A stretch of DNA of 64,000 nt from Ch128b sp964527925 (lineage in GTDB: Bacteria; Bacteroidota; Ignavibacteria; Ch128b), in NCBI GenBank assembly GCA_964527925.1, contig CAZGQO010000008.1, positions 1 to 64,000 on the forward strand, read 5' to 3'. The position numbers were made by a program, and so were the translations under genes. Under the pieces are notes generated by a model that saw only the letters and a list, made by a program, of their open reading frames with translations, did no database searches and was not told where the DNA came from. Positions within the stretch are counted from its first letter, which is position 1; each line of letters opens with the position of its first letter. Of this stretch, positions 46,801 to 53,856 are shown piece after piece.

Positions 46801-48375
46801 AATTTCGTTTTCGATGAAATGAACAAACTTGAAACAGGTGTTGATATAAAAGATTATGATGATCATCTAACGAGAATTATTAATGAAACATTAAAAGTCT
46901 CAATTCAACTTCTCAACAATAAATTGAAATTATGGTTCAGACAGATAGAAAAATTTGAACGTGAGATTGAAAGCTCACTTACACAAAAAGTGCAAGAACA
47001 AATTGAACATATTCAAAATGCGTTTCGAACGGAATTAACTTTAGAACTCGAGAAGTTAATCAAAGAAAATTCTCTGGTTGAAATAATAAAATTTATTCAA
47101 GTAAATGTTGGTCAAGCAAAGAATGTTATAGTTCATAATTTCAAAAAATTAAAAAGAGTTTACAGAAGAATATTCTCAACATTTGTTAAGGATGTCAAGG
47201 AAGTATTAGAATATCAATCCGCTTCTGGGAATTTTATAGTTCATTCCTATGATCAATCTGTTTTCGATGAAAAAGTTTATAAATCTCTTCCATTTATTTA
47301 CAGAAAATTATTCGATTACCTGTCATCTGAAATAATGGAAGTTCTCGTTGGAAGAGAAAAGGAAAAAGAAATTCTCAAATCGGCATACGAAAGAAATCAA
47401 AAAGGTTTAGCTGGTTCCGTTGCGATAATTGGTGAAAGTGGAACTGGCAAGAGTAGTCTTATCAATACATTTTTGAATGAAACAGAATTCGAATCAGATC
47501 CTGTTCGTTATGAATTTGAAGATACAATCACTGATGAATCAGAACTCTTAAAAGTCTTTTCTCAAATTTTCGATATTGGTAATGTCCACTCTATTGATGA
47601 ACTGATTGTTGAAATTAATGTAAGTTCAAAAAATCAGGTAATTATTCTTGAAGATATTCATAAATTGTATCTGCGAAAACACGGTGGATTGGATGCAATT
47701 AAAAAATTACTTCTACTAATTTCTGAAACAGGTAATAAGATCTTCTGGATAGTTTCAATTTCCTATCACGCATGGCAATATTTGAATCATTTACTGAAAA
47801 TAAATCTCTATTTCCCGTTCCAAATTGTGACAGAGAATCTTACAAAAGATCAGATTAAGGAAGCATTGCTTAAACGACACAATACATCTGGATTCAATCT
47901 GCAATTTCTTCCACCTGAAAATTTAAGAGTTTATGATCAATTGAAATATTCCATCTTATCAAAAGAGAAAAAATCCAATCTTGAAGATTTGTTCTTCGAT
48001 AATCTTTACGAAGGTTGTATTGGAAATATTACAGCTGCATTATTTTACTGGATAAAATCAATTAAAGAATTTAAGAATGAAACCATTTATCTCCGTCCGA
48101 TTAAAAAACTTGATTTCAGGTTCTTGCACAAACTGGATGTTAAAACTCTTTTAACGATTTCAAATTTAATTCAGCACGGAAGTTTGACTATTCAGGAGCA
48201 CCAGATGATTTTTAAGATTAATGAAGAAGAATCAAAAACTATTATGAATTTCCTTAATGTTGCGAATATCGTCCGGTTTGATGTTAACAGAAAAGGCGAG
48301 AAAGTTTTCTTTATTAATCCTGCTCTTTATAAACCAATTGAAATTGAACTTAAGAAATTACATTTCTTTGATTAA
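43852..48375 (+). CDS. CPA2 antiporter fused to a helical region and a C-terminal AAA/STAND-like NTPase
   Basis: 1507 residues in one uninterrupted frame. Residues 1 to about 430 are twelve or thirteen helices of a cation:proton antiporter (LGLLMIATSPAATIAVMNETG; D207 in AVVKDIVIVILL is the likely ion-site aspartate, preceded by Lys). About 430-1150 are long charged helices, probably coiled coil. About 1155-1400 are a P-loop NTPase: GREKEKEILKSA, Walker A GESGTGKSS (1194-1202), Walker B VIILEDIH (1263-1270). About 1430-1507 look like a winged helix. The usual RCK/KTN regulatory domain is absent, so the NTPase may take its place. MscS follows directly. Confidence 0.85.
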   Translation: MSFLRKSAIIIILIFLINLFKLLQITPEEIFHADTLVSLGFILLAAFSFGELTAFLGLPRISGYLITGIIFGPYSDFIFQTNYLEIFSNTAVNDLRLLNGLAIGLIAVTAGGEIKLKDLKEGLKTISLIVLFKILFVSVPIALLILVVSPYIPLFQNVSFQIILSISLLLGLLMIATSPAATIAVMNETGDRSKLSKYVLNTAVVKDIVIVILLGFIITFSKSILAGESGLNLSIILYNLQELIISLIAGAILGYLVIAYMKYVNSEMLIFTLAFILITTELNKFLHLDSLLVFITVGFVVQNFSNIGSRLIDPIEKLSMPVYVIFFTIAGAGMNIEVFSFTYQLAILIFFLRMIGIYFSTKFGTRLTGEEIKLQNNLWLGFISQSAMVIGFTILIINYLPQLVTVFSPLIISIVGLNLLIGPALFRLGIKKFNRIGEVKEEKKVSYEEKLQKEIVPHKKFEVPQFENNELNELILSLREKLIYHLNHFEQALIHRRSEEAIEFYYQVVEKYIEEYQQLKNVFTKSKVSGKELKEYVLKIQQDLSRWFAEVSINRKTIEQQILVAENLLQELFVDLKDYCEQLPEFIVIDQEEERYTTAAEDKLIIRIAKVIKRLQRRIRLLFGIKSKLKRKIPYITLVKYFFEYQIALEMEKVAFFLGLERLNVLRKTKKIYDDVTLNLEELLDLISEHKDIEAISILAIDKLNEIHDRLKQEISSIGEEIETSNQNIAVRLNYAFANPFNQFLKTISTAGTIELNLREFHFSKIYSDTIKAKETTLETIRFWVNYLIGFLGVCERDARIIEATGKINSLINDTMINYSDNINGVLRSLISDLQKELNSCDKELSDKNSLIFENRFNLKSSIERHRDQILLMIYEKGINKLTGFRKAHSIGNVISVIRQRFKAIVNEYSDDIKVLDEKDFELKETRTKYIKLKTLRFAKILEAYFEKDVLQEIIKLNELIGSHISSSILELKNIENLVRYHFNFVFDEMNKLETGVDIKDYDDHLTRIINETLKVSIQLLNNKLKLWFRQIEKFEREIESSLTQKVQEQIEHIQNAFRTELTLELEKLIKENSLVEIIKFIQVNVGQAKNVIVHNFKKLKRVYRRIFSTFVKDVKEVLEYQSASGNFIVHSYDQSVFDEKVYKSLPFIYRKLFDYLSSEIMEVLVGREKEKEILKSAYERNQKGLAGSVAIIGESGTGKSSLINTFLNETEFESDPVRYEFEDTITDESELLKVFSQIFDIGNVHSIDELIVEINVSSKNQVIILEDIHKLYLRKHGGLDAIKKLLLLISETGNKIFWIVSISYHAWQYLNHLLKINLYFPFQIVTENLTKDQIKEALLKRHNTSGFNLQFLPPENLRVYDQLKYSILSKEKKSNLEDLFFDNLYEGCIGNITAALFYWIKSIKEFKNETIYLRPIKKLDFRFLHKLDVKTLLTISNLIQHGSLTIQEHQMIFKINEEESKTIMNFLNVANIVRFDVNRKGEKVFFINPALYKPIEIELKKLHFFD

Positions 48376-48376
48376 T

Positions 48377-49321
48377 ATGAAGTCAATAATTTTCTTGATC
48401 TTATTATTTCAAACAATCGCAGTAAGTCAGGATACACTTAATGTTCGAAATATTCCTGCGTTAGATTCTATTCCAGTTCAGACAAGAGTGGAAACAGTAA
48501 AAGTTTACATTAAAGAACGAGTTGAAGTACCAGAATCTTCTCAATGGAAAGAATTTTGGGAGATATCAGATTTTTTGAAGTTTAGTAGCTTATCAGTCTT
48601 CCTTAAATCTGGTTTATTGGTATTTATTTTACTTTTATTTGGTTTTATTAATTATAAAATTTATTCATTCTTCAAGAAGTATAACTTAGCCGTAAAATAT
48701 AAGATTGCAGATGACTTAAAAGTCTTAATTCACATTCTGTTGTGGTTAGTTGCTCTGGGAATAATCTTAAGCCTGCTTGCGATAAAATCATTTATAACAA
48801 TTCTCTTGTTCTTTCTTGCCTTCACAATTCTATTGATTGTTGCTTTAAAAGATGTGATAAAGAATATTCTCGCTGGAATAATTATTCTTTTCGAGAAACC
48901 ATTCACATGTGACGATTGGATTCGTGTTGGTCAGTTCTATGGAAAAGTACACTCAAGAAATTTAAGAGATGTTGAAATTATTACTGAAGACGATTCTTTG
49001 ATAAGAATTCCAAATTCACTTTTTATTACTGAACCTTTTGAGAATGTAAATATAATTTCAAAAAATAAACAGGTAAATTTCTCTGTTGAAATCCCGCCAA
49101 TAAAAGATATTCGAAAAACAAAGTCAATTTTACGGGAAATTGTCTCTCTCTCCAGTTATAATTCAATTAACAAGCCTGTGGAAGTTATTTATAAAGGATT
49201 AAATGATCGTGGACTGCTGGAATTTCAAATCAAAGCTTATGTGTTTGAAGCCCGCTATGAAAATGAATTTAAATCAGATGTAAAAGAAAGCATCGCTGAA
49301 ATTTTCGGGTATAAAAGTTAG
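48377..49321 (+). CDS. MscS-type mechanosensitive ion channel
   Basis: About 314 residues. The ATG at 48377 starts a cleavable signal (MKSIIFLILLFQTIAVSQ); the longer frame from 48257 lies inside the previous gene and is rejected. Three hydrophobic helices follow, then the MscS pore-lining and beta region: FLAFTILLIVALKDVIKNILAGIIIL, FEKPFTCDDWIRVGQFYGKVHSRNLRDVEI split over the pore and beta domain, and IRIPNSLFITEPFENV. It should open under membrane tension and release ions. It begins one base after the antiporter-NTPase stop, so co-expression is nearly certain. Confidence 0.92.
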   Translation: MKSIIFLILLFQTIAVSQDTLNVRNIPALDSIPVQTRVETVKVYIKERVEVPESSQWKEFWEISDFLKFSSLSVFLKSGLLVFILLLFGFINYKIYSFFKKYNLAVKYKIADDLKVLIHILLWLVALGIILSLLAIKSFITILLFFLAFTILLIVALKDVIKNILAGIIILFEKPFTCDDWIRVGQFYGKVHSRNLRDVEIITEDDSLIRIPNSLFITEPFENVNIISKNKQVNFSVEIPPIKDIRKTKSILREIVSLSSYNSINKPVEVIYKGLNDRGLLEFQIKAYVFEARYENEFKSDVKESIAEIFGYKS

Positions 49322-49695
49322 TCTTGCTTCCAACTTAAATATTTTCATTTCTTGAATATAAAGTCGAGGTTATATAAGGTATTTTCATTGGAGGATAATT
49401 TTCAAAAGGGTCTATTTAAAAAAGAGTTTGGAGATCGCATGGGGTTAGGGGCATCGTTATTGAGGTGGGTTGTAGTGAAGTGACCGGTTAGGGCTACTCT
49501 GCGATCTCCAAATTTCAAAATTTAAAGAACAATTATTTAATCACCAACAATTCAAAATTTTATGAAGATTATCTACCCTAAATCGTAAATTAACTGACAT
49601 AATTCTAAACAAATTTAATGCTTGGCTATAAAAAATGCAATATTCCACAATTATTATTTTTTAACAATTGTTTACGAAATTTGATAACAGATTGG
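49322..49695. other. Intergenic stretch with a G-rich stem-loop
   Basis: No gene is visible between the convergent MscS and groES genes. It holds the structured element at 49427-49512; the rest is AT-rich. No tRNA or known riboswitch pattern was recognised. Confidence 0.6.
49427..49512. other. 86-base G-rich element closed by a perfect 13-bp stem
   Basis: Arms TTTGGAGATCGCA (49427-49439) and TGCGATCTCCAAA (49500-49512) are perfectly complementary and can extend outward by a G-U and an A-U pair. The 60-base interior is strikingly G-rich on the plus strand for this genome, with four runs of three or four G (49441, 49448, 49467, 49491) and the octamer GGTTAGGG twice. No poly-T tail follows either arm, so it is not a standard terminator. 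It could be a small RNA, a quadruplex-forming structure or a mobile repeat. Confidence 0.6.
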
Positions 49696-49971
49696 TTAGT
49701 TTTCAATTATTGCAAGAATATCAGAACGAGGGATGATTTTCAAATTTTTCCCATTTAGTTCTATTTCTTCACCGCCATATTTAGCAAAATAAATCATATC
49801 CCCGACTTTGACTTTTTCTTTTAAGTCTTCGTCTGTACCAACAGCGAGAACTTTACCCATTCTTGGTTTTTCTTTTGCTGTATCCGGAATGTAAAGTCCA
49901 GAAGCTGTTTTTGTTTCTTCTTCTTCAATAATTTCAACGAGAACACGATCATCTAAGGGTTTTATAGTCAT
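49696..49971 (-). CDS. groES: Co-chaperonin GroES
   Basis: A 91-residue GroES that caps the GroEL ring. Motifs: KPLDDRVLVEIIEEEETKTASG, a mobile-loop region GLYIPDTAKEKPRMGKV, and the end YGGEEIELNGKNLKIIPRSDILAI, split here. groEL does not follow it; instead the gene ends the two-gene unit begun by the glutaredoxin gene 15 bases upstream on the minus strand. A GGAG-type site (AGGAGA) precedes the ATG. Confidence 0.95.
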   Translation of the reverse strand: MTIKPLDDRVLVEIIEEEETKTASGLYIPDTAKEKPRMGKVLAVGTDEDLKEKVKVGDMIYFAKYGGEEIELNGKNLKIIPRSDILAIIEN

Positions 49972-49986
49972 ATTTTATCTCCTCTT

Positions 49987-50229
49987 TTATTTTAAGTTTA
50001 ACATCTGATTTATTTTGTTTACATCAAAACCTACAATAGGTCTATTATTAATTAAAATGACAGGCACGCCCATTTGTCCTGTTCTTCTGTACATATCCAT
50101 TGCTGCTTTTTGGTCCCTTGAAACATCCACTTCTGTAAAACGGATGTTTTTTTCTCTAAAATATCTTTTAGCTGCGTTACAAAAGCTGCATGTGGGTGTT
50201 GTGAATATAATTACTTTAGGTTGATTCAT
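49987..50229 (-). CDS. Glutaredoxin-like protein
   Basis: An 80-residue thioredoxin-fold protein with the redox motif C-S-F-C (TTPTCSFCNAAKRYF, about 14-17) and the cis-proline motif GQMGVPVILINNRPIVGFD. It resembles small NrdH/YruB-type glutaredoxins that reduce disulfides or mixed thiols. It is the first gene of a two-gene unit with groES, which suggests a combined protein-folding and thiol-stress response. Confidence 0.9.
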   Translation of the reverse strand: MNQPKVIIFTTPTCSFCNAAKRYFREKNIRFTEVDVSRDQKAAMDMYRRTGQMGVPVILINNRPIVGFDVNKINQMLNLK

Positions 50230-50405
50230 ATTTTCTCTCTCTATTTTTCATTTGAATATGATGATTTAATTTTGATATGGTTTCAAATGCTTTTAAAAAA
50301 ATACTTCTATTTTAATTATATTTGATACAAATTTAGAAATGGCTGGAGAGTATTAAGAGTATTAATAGAGATGAAGAATTTAATGTATGTTTAATCTTTT
50401 AAAGA

Positions 50406-53400
50406 ATGATTATGAAAGAATTGAAAATATTGATTTTGGATGATTCAGAATCTGATATAAAACTTATAAAACACACCATTGAAAAAAATTTCGATAATGC
50501 GATTATTGAAGCCGCAACAAACAGAAAAGATTTCATAAAAAAACTAACCCAATTTAAGCCCCGTGTAGTTATTTCTGAGTATAATCTTCCCGATTTTGAT
50601 GGATTGAATGCATTACACATTACCCATGAAATGTACCATGATCTACCATTTATTATTGTGACTGGTTCAGCAAGCGAAGAATTTGGAATAAGTTGTATTA
50701 AGCATGGTGTCTATGATTATATCCTTAAAAAGCATCTTAAAAAAATTCCTGTGGCTATTGAAGAAGCTCTTGAAAGATATGAATTAATTACTCAGCATCG
50801 TAAAGCTTATGAAGAATTAAGAGAAAACGAGAAAAAGTTTAGACTACTAGCTGAAAATGCACAGGATTTAATTTTTAGATATGAATTTGTTCCAAAAAGA
50901 GGCTTTACTTATGTGAGTTTCTCTGCTACAAAAATTACTGGATACACTCCAGAAGATCACTATGCAGATCCCGACCTTGGATTTAAAATTGTTCATCCTG
51001 ATGATCGCTACATTCTTGAAAAAGTTGCGAGAGGAGAAATAAAACCAGATGAACCTGTAACTTTGAGATGGATCAAGAAAGATGGAACTGTTTGCTGGAC
51101 TGAACAAAGAAACACACCAATTTTCGATTCAAATGGCAATCTAATAGCCATTGAAGGTATTGCCCGTGATATAACTGAAAGAAAAAGATTGGAAGAAAAA
51201 CTTAGAGAAAATGAATTCAGATTCAGGATGGTTTCTTCGTTGATAACTGATTATGCTTATTCATTTATCGTTAATGAAAATAAAAATCTTAAAGGCGAAT
51301 GGCTTTCAGAGTCTTTCATAAATGTTTTTGGATATACTCTTCAAGAAATTGAGAGTCGTGGTGGGTATATTTCAGTTTTTCATCCCGATGACAGAGATAA
51401 GGTTATTAAACATGCTCAAAATGTTGCAAGTGGAAATCCAGAAAAAATTGAAGTCAGAATGATTACCAGAAATGGTGAAATTCGTTGGATAAGAGATCAT
51501 GCTGTTCCAATTTTTGATGAAAGCGGTAACACAGTCGTTAGAATATTTGGTGTAGCCGAAGACATTACAGAAAATAAAAAGATTGAAGAGGCAATCAAAC
51601 AAAATGAAGAACACTGGGAAAAATTAGCCGAATCTACTACAACTGCAATTTTTGTCTATCAGGGCGAATATTTTGTTTATGTGAATCGTGCTTTTGAAAT
51701 TATAACAGAATATTCAAAAGAAGAATTAAGTAAAGTAAAATTTTATGAACTGGTACATCCTGAATTCAGAGATTTGATTAAGGAAAGAGGATTGAGAAGG
51801 CAAAAGGGTGAATTCGTTCCTCAAAATTATCAATTTAAAATTTTGACAAAGAGCGGTAAAGAAAAATGGATTGATTTTACAGGTATTCTAATAAATTGGT
51901 TTGGTAAACCAGCTGGACTCGGCACAGCCTATGATATCACATCTCATAAAAATGCAATTGGTGAACTCGAAATCATTAAGGAACGATATAGAAATTTATT
52001 TGAATTTTCCCCAGTTGGTATTTTGTTGGAAGATGAACATGGGACTATAATTGATGTGAACAAAGAATATGAAAATCTTACTGGCTATTCCAAAGAAGAT
52101 CTTATAGGTAAGAACATTCGAATTTTAGCTGATAAGAAAAATCTGGATATAGTAGATCAAAATATAAAGAGAATTTTGGAGGGAGAAGTTTTAAATCATA
52201 CTGTTGAATCTATTAAAAAAGATGGTTCTAAGATTTATGTTCACTTAGTAGAAACTTCAGTTATACTGCCAAGTGGAAGGAAAGGAATTTTATCTATTTG
52301 TGAGAATATGACGGAAAAATTTCTGCTTGAAAATAAATTGCGTGAAAGTGAGAAAAAATTTAGAACCATTTTTGAAACTGCCAATGAAGGAATTTGTATT
52401 GTAGACGCTGATGAAAATATTACTGATGCCAATCCAGAGTTTTGCTCAATGGTTGGTTATTCTAAAGAAGAAATTCTAAACCGTAATTTCGATGTACTTT
52501 TCGTTCATCCTGACGAAAGAGATCATGCTTTGGTACAAAAAAGTAGAAGGCGAGATGGCCAGTCAGGAATTTATGAAAGGAGACTAATCAAAAAAGATGG
52601 TTCTGTGATATGGATGAAAGTTGCGGCATCTGGAATTTTTGATGAAAAAGGGGGGGTTCAGGGAAGTTTTGCTTTCTTTACAGATATAACTGAACAAAAA
52701 AAATTACAGGAAGAATTACAAAAATCAGAAGAACAATTTAGACTAATCTGGGAAAGCAGCCAGGATGGGATGCGGCTCACCGATGAAAAGGGAAGAATTG
52801 TTATGGTAAACCCTGCCTATTGCAGACTGGTTGGAATTAAAAAAGAAGAGTTGATTGGTAAAACAATAGCTGATGTTTACAAAACTAACAGAAAATCTGA
52901 ACTTTTAGAAAAGCATATTCAGAGATTTAAATCAGGTAACATTGAGTCTCATTTACAAAGAGAAATGACTTTAATTGATGGAAGAAAAATCTGGCTGGAT
53001 GTTTCTAACACTTTCATTGAGATACGAGGAAAAAAATATTTGCTTGGAATTTTTAGAGATATCACAGAACAGAAGAGACTTATTGATGAACTTATCAGAG
53101 CAAAAGAAGAAGCTGAAGAAGCAAATCGATTGAAGAGTGGATTTATATCAATGATGTCTCATGAAATTAGAACACCGTTAAATGTGATACTTGGTTTCAC
53201 AAATGTTATAAAAGAAATTTACTTTACAAAACAAGAAGATGAGGAAGTTCCAAAATATTTTGAAGCGATTGATAAAGCCGGTAAAAGATTATTAAATACA
53301 ATCACTCAAATTTTAGACATCTCAAGAATTGAAGCAGGTGAATATGAATTATTCCCAAGAGAATTAAATTTAAATGAAAAAGCCACGAACACAATCGATC

Positions 53401-53816
53401 AGCTTAAAGTACTCGCGAACGAAAAGAATATTAAATTCGATGTATCTCTGGATAAAACACAACCTGTAATTTTCTGTGATGAATATTGTCTCGATGGAAT
53501 TTTAATCAATCTCATCAATAATGCAATTAAATTCAGTAATAGAGATTCACGAATAGAAATTTCGACCATCGTTAAGGATGATAAAGTAATCTTTAAAATT
53601 CGAGACTATGGAATTGGCATGAGTGAAGAATATCAAAAACATCTTTTTCAAGCATTCAGCCAGGAAAATGTTGGTTATTCAAGACCTTATGAAGGTACTG
53701 GGCTTGGATTGGCTCTTACAAAAAAATTTGTTGAACTCGTGAAAGGTGAAATTAAATTCTGGAGTAAGATAGGCGAGGGAACACAATTCGATGTTATATT
53801 CCCTCTGCATAAATGA
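50406..53816 (+). CDS. Multi-PAS sensor histidine kinase with an N-terminal receiver-like domain
   Basis: 1136 residues, no membrane helix seen, so cytoplasmic. A receiver domain (1-125) has Glu (E58 in ISEYNLPDFDG) where the phosphoacceptor Asp is expected. About six PAS domains follow (starting near 138, 268, 399, 526, 650 and 776), many with PAC tails ending in DITE. The HisKA domain has H919 in MMSHEIRTPLN; the ATPase domain shows LINNAIKFS (N box), DYGIGM (G1) and GTGLGLAL (G2). The cognate response regulator is not nearby. A second ATG at 50412 is possible. Confidence 0.93.
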   Translation: MIMKELKILILDDSESDIKLIKHTIEKNFDNAIIEAATNRKDFIKKLTQFKPRVVISEYNLPDFDGLNALHITHEMYHDLPFIIVTGSASEEFGISCIKHGVYDYILKKHLKKIPVAIEEALERYELITQHRKAYEELRENEKKFRLLAENAQDLIFRYEFVPKRGFTYVSFSATKITGYTPEDHYADPDLGFKIVHPDDRYILEKVARGEIKPDEPVTLRWIKKDGTVCWTEQRNTPIFDSNGNLIAIEGIARDITERKRLEEKLRENEFRFRMVSSLITDYAYSFIVNENKNLKGEWLSESFINVFGYTLQEIESRGGYISVFHPDDRDKVIKHAQNVASGNPEKIEVRMITRNGEIRWIRDHAVPIFDESGNTVVRIFGVAEDITENKKIEEAIKQNEEHWEKLAESTTTAIFVYQGEYFVYVNRAFEIITEYSKEELSKVKFYELVHPEFRDLIKERGLRRQKGEFVPQNYQFKILTKSGKEKWIDFTGILINWFGKPAGLGTAYDITSHKNAIGELEIIKERYRNLFEFSPVGILLEDEHGTIIDVNKEYENLTGYSKEDLIGKNIRILADKKNLDIVDQNIKRILEGEVLNHTVESIKKDGSKIYVHLVETSVILPSGRKGILSICENMTEKFLLENKLRESEKKFRTIFETANEGICIVDADENITDANPEFCSMVGYSKEEILNRNFDVLFVHPDERDHALVQKSRRRDGQSGIYERRLIKKDGSVIWMKVAASGIFDEKGGVQGSFAFFTDITEQKKLQEELQKSEEQFRLIWESSQDGMRLTDEKGRIVMVNPAYCRLVGIKKEELIGKTIADVYKTNRKSELLEKHIQRFKSGNIESHLQREMTLIDGRKIWLDVSNTFIEIRGKKYLLGIFRDITEQKRLIDELIRAKEEAEEANRLKSGFISMMSHEIRTPLNVILGFTNVIKEIYFTKQEDEEVPKYFEAIDKAGKRLLNTITQILDISRIEAGEYELFPRELNLNEKATNTIDQLKVLANEKNIKFDVSLDKTQPVIFCDEYCLDGILINLINNAIKFSNRDSRIEISTIVKDDKVIFKIRDYGIGMSEEYQKHLFQAFSQENVGYSRPYEGTGLGLALTKKFVELVKGEIKFWSKIGEGTQFDVIFPLHK

Positions 53817-53856
53817 TTGATGAAAAAAAATTAAGAGTGTTTAGAATTTTTCAGGT

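Noticed and set aside
49427..49512. tRNA gene in the G-rich element
   Set aside because: The closing stem is 13 base pairs, no T-loop GTTC motif or anticodon arm can be placed, and no CCA-like end is present.
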